Assembly (NCBI RefSeq): GCF_000770795.1 | Contig: NZ_JRKJ01000002.1 | Location: 186,001 to 250,000 of the forward strand | Reading direction: 5' to 3' | Length of the DNA stretch: 64,000 nt | From: Lysobacter dokdonensis DS-58 | GTDB lineage: Bacteria > Pseudomonadota > Gammaproteobacteria > Xanthomonadales > Xanthomonadaceae | In this document: positions 61,011 to 64,000 of the stretch, one piece after another | Position numbering within the stretch: position 1 is the stretch's first letter | How the letters are laid out: each line of letters opens with the position of its first letter | The notes under the pieces: generated by a model | What the model was told of the DNA's origin: nothing | The model's input: only the letters and a program-made list of their open reading frames with translations | The model's database searches: none | Made by a program: the position numbers and the translations under genes

Positions 61011-63296
61011 ATGACTTCGCATCGTCCCCAATCCCCCGCCGGCGGCCGCGGCGCGCTACGTGGCACCTTTCGCGCCTGGTCCCGCCAGGGCATCCCGCTC
61101 AAGCTGGTCGGCTCCTTCCTCACCGCCAACAAGGTCGGCGGCTTCGACTGCCCCGGCTGCGCCTTCCCCGACAAGGTGGGCCACCCGCTGGTCGACAGTT
61201 GCGAGCAGGGCCAGAAGGCCATCGCCTGGGAAATGACGCGCAAGTCGGTCGGCGCGGAATTCTTCGACGGCAAGACGCCCGCACAACTGCGCGCCCTTGG
61301 CGATTTCGACCTCGAATTCCAGGGACGCCTGACGACCCCGGTGTTGTACGACGCGGCCGTCGGTACCTACCGTGCGATCGATTGGGACGAGGCGTACGCA
61401 GTCGCCGCGCGCGAGCTGCGCGCGTTGCCACCGCAATCGGTCGCGTTCTACGCCTCGGGCCGCAGCAGCAACGAAGCGGCGTTCCTCTGGCAACTCGCCG
61501 CGCGCGGTTACGGCAGCCCGCACCTGCCCGACTCGTCGAACTTCTGCCACGAACCCTCCGGTTACGCCCTGAAGCAGAGCATCGGCACTGGCAAGGGCAC
61601 CTGCACGCTGGAGGACTTCGAGCACGCGGAGTTGTTCATCGTCATCGGCCAGAACCCCGCGAGCAACCACCCGCGCATGATGGGCGCGCTGTACGAAGCG
61701 AAGAAACGCGGCGCGACGATCCTCGCGATCAATCCGCTGCGCGAGCGCGGCTTCACGCACTTCTCCGATCCGAAGAACGTTTCCGAACTCGCGCGCGACA
61801 AGGGCATCGCGGTCGCCGATGCGATCTACCAGGTCACCATTGGCGGCGACTTCGCGGCGCTGAAGGGCGTGATGAAGGCACTGCTCGAAATGGAACGCGC
61901 CGCGCCGGGCACGGTGTTCGACCAAGCGTTCATCGCACGGCACACCGAAGGTTTCGACGCGCTGATCGCCGATCTCGACGCGTGCGCGTGGGACACGCTG
62001 GTCGACTGCTCGGGCCTGCCGGAAGCGCAGATGCGCGAGATCGCGACGCACTACGCGCGTGCGCAAGCCACGATGATCACCTGGTGCATGGGCCTGACGC
62101 ACCATCCCGACGCGGTCGCCACCATCCAGCAAGTCGTGAACCTGCTGCTGTTGCGCGGCAACATCGGCCGCCCGGGCACGGGCGCGATGCCGGTGCGCGG
62201 CCATTCGAACGTGCAAGGCGATCGCACGATGGGCGCGACCTCGCAGGTCACCGACGCGTGGCTCGACAACATCGAAGCGGCGTTCCCCGGCGTCGCCTTG
62301 TGCCGCGATGCGGGGCGCGACGCGGCCGGCGTGATCGACGGGTTGTTCGACGGCAACGTGCGTGCGCTGTTGTCGCTCGGCGGCAACTTCGGCGTCGCGG
62401 CGCCTGATTCGCCGCGCGTGCTGGAGGCGCTGGAGCGTTGCCGCTTCACGCTGCACATCGCGACCAAACTCAATCGCACGCACTGCCATCCGGGCGAAAT
62501 CGGCCTGTTGCTGCCGACGCTGGGCCGCACCGACCGCGACCTGCGCCCCGGCGGCGAGCAATGCATCTCGACCGAGGATTCGTCGAGCACCGTGCGCGCC
62601 TCGCGCGGCGTGCAGGCGCCGATCAGCGAACTGCAACGCAGCGAGCCGGCGATCGTCGCGGAACTCGCGCAGGCCATCGGAATCGCGCACGTACCGTGGC
62701 GCGATTTCACCGAAGACTACGCGGCGATCCGCGACCGCATCGAACGCTGCCAGCAGGGCGTGACCGAAGGCTTCGACCGCTACAACGACCGGTTGCTGCA
62801 GGACGGCCGCTTCATGCTGCCCAACGCCGCCGCGCATCGGCAGTGGAATACGCGCAACCACAAGGCACGCTTCATGGCGCACGCGCTCCACGACGACACA
62901 CCCGTGCAGCAGGCGCGGCGCACGCATGGCACCGATGCGCTCACGCTGATGACGATGCGCGCGCACGACCAATTCAACACCACGGTCTACAGCGGCGACG
63001 ACCGCTATCGCGGCGTCGAAGGCGACCGCCGCGTGGTGTTCCTCAACGCGGAGGACCTTGCCAAACGCGGGTTGCAGGACGGGGATCGCGTGGATATCGA
63101 ATGCCTGGTGGACGACGGGCACGAACGCCGCGTGTACGCCTTCACCGCGCGCGCGTGGGACATCCCGGCGGGATGCTGCGCGGCGTATTACCCCGAAGCG
63201 AGCGGGCTCATCGCAGCGAGCGTCTACTCCGCCGGCACGAGAACGCCGCTTTACAAGGAGATGCCCGTTCGCATCAGCCCTTGTCCGTCGCCGTAG
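61011..63296 (+). CDS. FdhF/YdeP-family molybdopterin oxidoreductase
   Basis: A 761-residue molybdopterin-dependent enzyme of the YdeP type. The N-terminal FDCPGCAFPD keeps only part of an Fe-S binding set. SSNFCHEPSGYALKQSIGTGKGT is the family's formate-dehydrogenase-like active-site region, with Cys where FdhF has Sec/Cys. IGQNPASNHPRMM and RGNIGRPGTGAMPVRGHSNVQGDRTMG bind the cofactor. The C-terminal domain (MTMRAHDQFNTTVY...) is complete. YdeP is linked to acid resistance in E. coli; the substrate is unknown. No partner subunits lie nearby. Confidence 0.88.
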   Translation: MTSHRPQSPAGGRGALRGTFRAWSRQGIPLKLVGSFLTANKVGGFDCPGCAFPDKVGHPLVDSCEQGQKAIAWEMTRKSVGAEFFDGKTPAQLRALGDFDLEFQGRLTTPVLYDAAVGTYRAIDWDEAYAVAARELRALPPQSVAFYASGRSSNEAAFLWQLAARGYGSPHLPDSSNFCHEPSGYALKQSIGTGKGTCTLEDFEHAELFIVIGQNPASNHPRMMGALYEAKKRGATILAINPLRERGFTHFSDPKNVSELARDKGIAVADAIYQVTIGGDFAALKGVMKALLEMERAAPGTVFDQAFIARHTEGFDALIADLDACAWDTLVDCSGLPEAQMREIATHYARAQATMITWCMGLTHHPDAVATIQQVVNLLLLRGNIGRPGTGAMPVRGHSNVQGDRTMGATSQVTDAWLDNIEAAFPGVALCRDAGRDAAGVIDGLFDGNVRALLSLGGNFGVAAPDSPRVLEALERCRFTLHIATKLNRTHCHPGEIGLLLPTLGRTDRDLRPGGEQCISTEDSSSTVRASRGVQAPISELQRSEPAIVAELAQAIGIAHVPWRDFTEDYAAIRDRIERCQQGVTEGFDRYNDRLLQDGRFMLPNAAAHRQWNTRNHKARFMAHALHDDTPVQQARRTHGTDALTLMTMRAHDQFNTTVYSGDDRYRGVEGDRRVVFLNAEDLAKRGLQDGDRVDIECLVDDGHERRVYAFTARAWDIPAGCCAAYYPEASGLIAASVYSAGTRTPLYKEMPVRISPCPSP

Positions 63297-64000
63297 TCAC
63301 TCCACCGCGCCCCACTTCACCGGCGGCAACGCCGAACGCACCGCGTTGTTGAACGGCGCGGCGAGCTGCGCGAAGCCGGCCTCGGTCGGGTGGATCTCGT
63401 CGTACCAGAACGACGGCTTGCGCGCGGGCAGGAAGCTTTCGAAATCCGCGTAAGAGAACAGGCCTGCGAACGTGTGCGACAAGGGCTCCAGCACCTGGTC
63501 GCGGAAGCCGTCGAACAGCAACAGGTCCGCGAACGCCTTGCCCTCCCCCACGTCGATCAGCACGTGCTGCATCGGCTTCCACAACCACGGCCCGATGTCG
63601 TCCTTGATCCAGGCGATCAATCCGATGTTCTCGACGGTGAGATCGGCGGCGGCGCCGATGCGTTGCAGCGGTGCATACGTGTGTCCCACCACGCGGAACG
63701 TGGGGCGCGCAGGCACGACCTTGCGGCGCACCGCATCGAGCACCCGCGTGTAGCTGGCCAGCACCGGCGCGAACCCGCCGGCCTGCATCAGCAGATCGAA
63801 CGCCGCCTGCGCGGTGATCTTCGGCCTGGCGTGCGGGGGCTGCCACGCGGCGAACGACGTCGCCAGGCGCTCCGACAGTTGATCGTTCCCGCCGGCGCTC
63901 AGGCACAGCACGTCGAACGGCGATCCGTTGATGCGATCGATCATCGAATCGACGTTGCGCGGCGCGAACAGATCCGACGCCGTGGCCCCGGGCTTGCCGA
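63297..64000 (-). CDS. SGNH/GDSL-type hydrolase (5' end outside window)
   Basis: The frame stays open to the right edge, so the N-terminus, including the expected GDS nucleophile block, is missing. The visible 233 residues include LCLSAGGND (block III, GxND type), and the C-terminal DEIHPTEAGFAQLA gives the catalytic Asp and His (DxxH). These identify a serine esterase/lipase-like SGNH hydrolase. It faces the oxidoreductase gene with adjacent stops. Substrate and location cannot be judged without the N-terminus. Confidence 0.75.
   Translation of the reverse strand, partial: GKPGATASDLFAPRNVDSMIDRINGSPFDVLCLSAGGNDQLSERLATSFAAWQPPHARPKITAQAAFDLLMQAGGFAPVLASYTRVLDAVRRKVVPARPTFRVVGHTYAPLQRIGAAADLTVENIGLIAWIKDDIGPWLWKPMQHVLIDVGEGKAFADLLLFDGFRDQVLEPLSHTFAGLFSYADFESFLPARKPSFWYDEIHPTEAGFAQLAAPFNNAVRSALPPVKWGAVE

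Noticed and set aside
61540-61580. Possible selenocysteine position in the FdhF-like protein
   Set aside because: The codon is TGC (Cys) and no in-frame TGA or selenocysteine-insertion-like hairpin is seen.

Overview
The window looks like chromosome of a high-GC gammaproteobacterium of the Xanthomonadaceae, most like Lysobacter. This is inferred from family content, not from a search: a fused-chain branched-chain 2-oxoacid dehydrogenase E1, an XAC0095-family small protein, a DUF6116 protein, a MetX-type acyltransferase beside cysteine dioxygenase, a secreted M35 protease, and an sdhCDAB operon ending in sdhE. Genes are tightly packed, with many TGATG, ATGA and GTGA overlaps and several convergent pairs sharing a CTAG stop.

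Layout. 1-4.1 kb: end of a cytochrome c maturation operon (ccmH, ccmI), two large palindromic repeat elements, a sulfur amino acid pair (metX-like, cysteine dioxygenase), a small membrane protein and tRNA-Leu(CAA). 4.1-10.1 kb: an accessory stretch behind the tRNA, visibly less GC-rich at its start. It carries three copies of a small palindromic repeat, several small hypothetical genes, a putative double-glycine bacteriocin with a small membrane-protein partner, a Cys-rich lipoprotein and a phospholipase D-like protein. 10.3-14.7 kb: a hybrid histidine kinase with an apparent C-terminal frameshift, then small redox and zinc proteins. 14.7-19.9 kb: the succinate dehydrogenase operon, with a SDHAF4-like factor upstream and SdhE at the end, facing ygfZ. 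19.9-24.5 kb: acyl and keto-acid catabolism (fused E1, GST, GNAT, glutaryl-CoA dehydrogenase).

24.6-35.4 kb: glycine-zipper envelope proteins, TatD, TcdA, a cytochrome c'-like protein, a secreted M35 metalloprotease, a cold-shock protein, a cardiolipin synthase, a BON-MscS channel and class I fumarase. 35.5-37.6 kb: an ECF sigma factor, its putative anti-sigma factor and a DUF4097 protein. 37.7-41.2 kb: an ABC exporter, an aldose sugar dehydrogenase and a GFA protein. 41.2-49.4 kb: a LysR regulator divergent from a complete RND efflux operon (adaptor, pump, outer-membrane channel) preceded by two accessory genes. 49.5-64 kb: DUF488, UbiB-like kinase, ferredoxin-NADP reductase, an orphan Rhs-tip nuclease toxin with a candidate immunity gene, diguanylate cyclase, LytTR regulator, acyltransferase, glutathione peroxidase, CBS protein, M3 peptidase, a YdeP-type molybdopterin oxidoreductase and a truncated SGNH hydrolase.

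Central metabolism (Sdh, fumarase, GcdH, E1), envelope maintenance and interbacterial competition are interleaved. The two most interesting loci are the putative bacteriocin cassette (about 5.8-6.3 kb) and the signal-peptide-bearing Rhs-tip toxin pair (52.6-53.7 kb). No CRISPR array, transposase, integrase or rRNA gene was seen.
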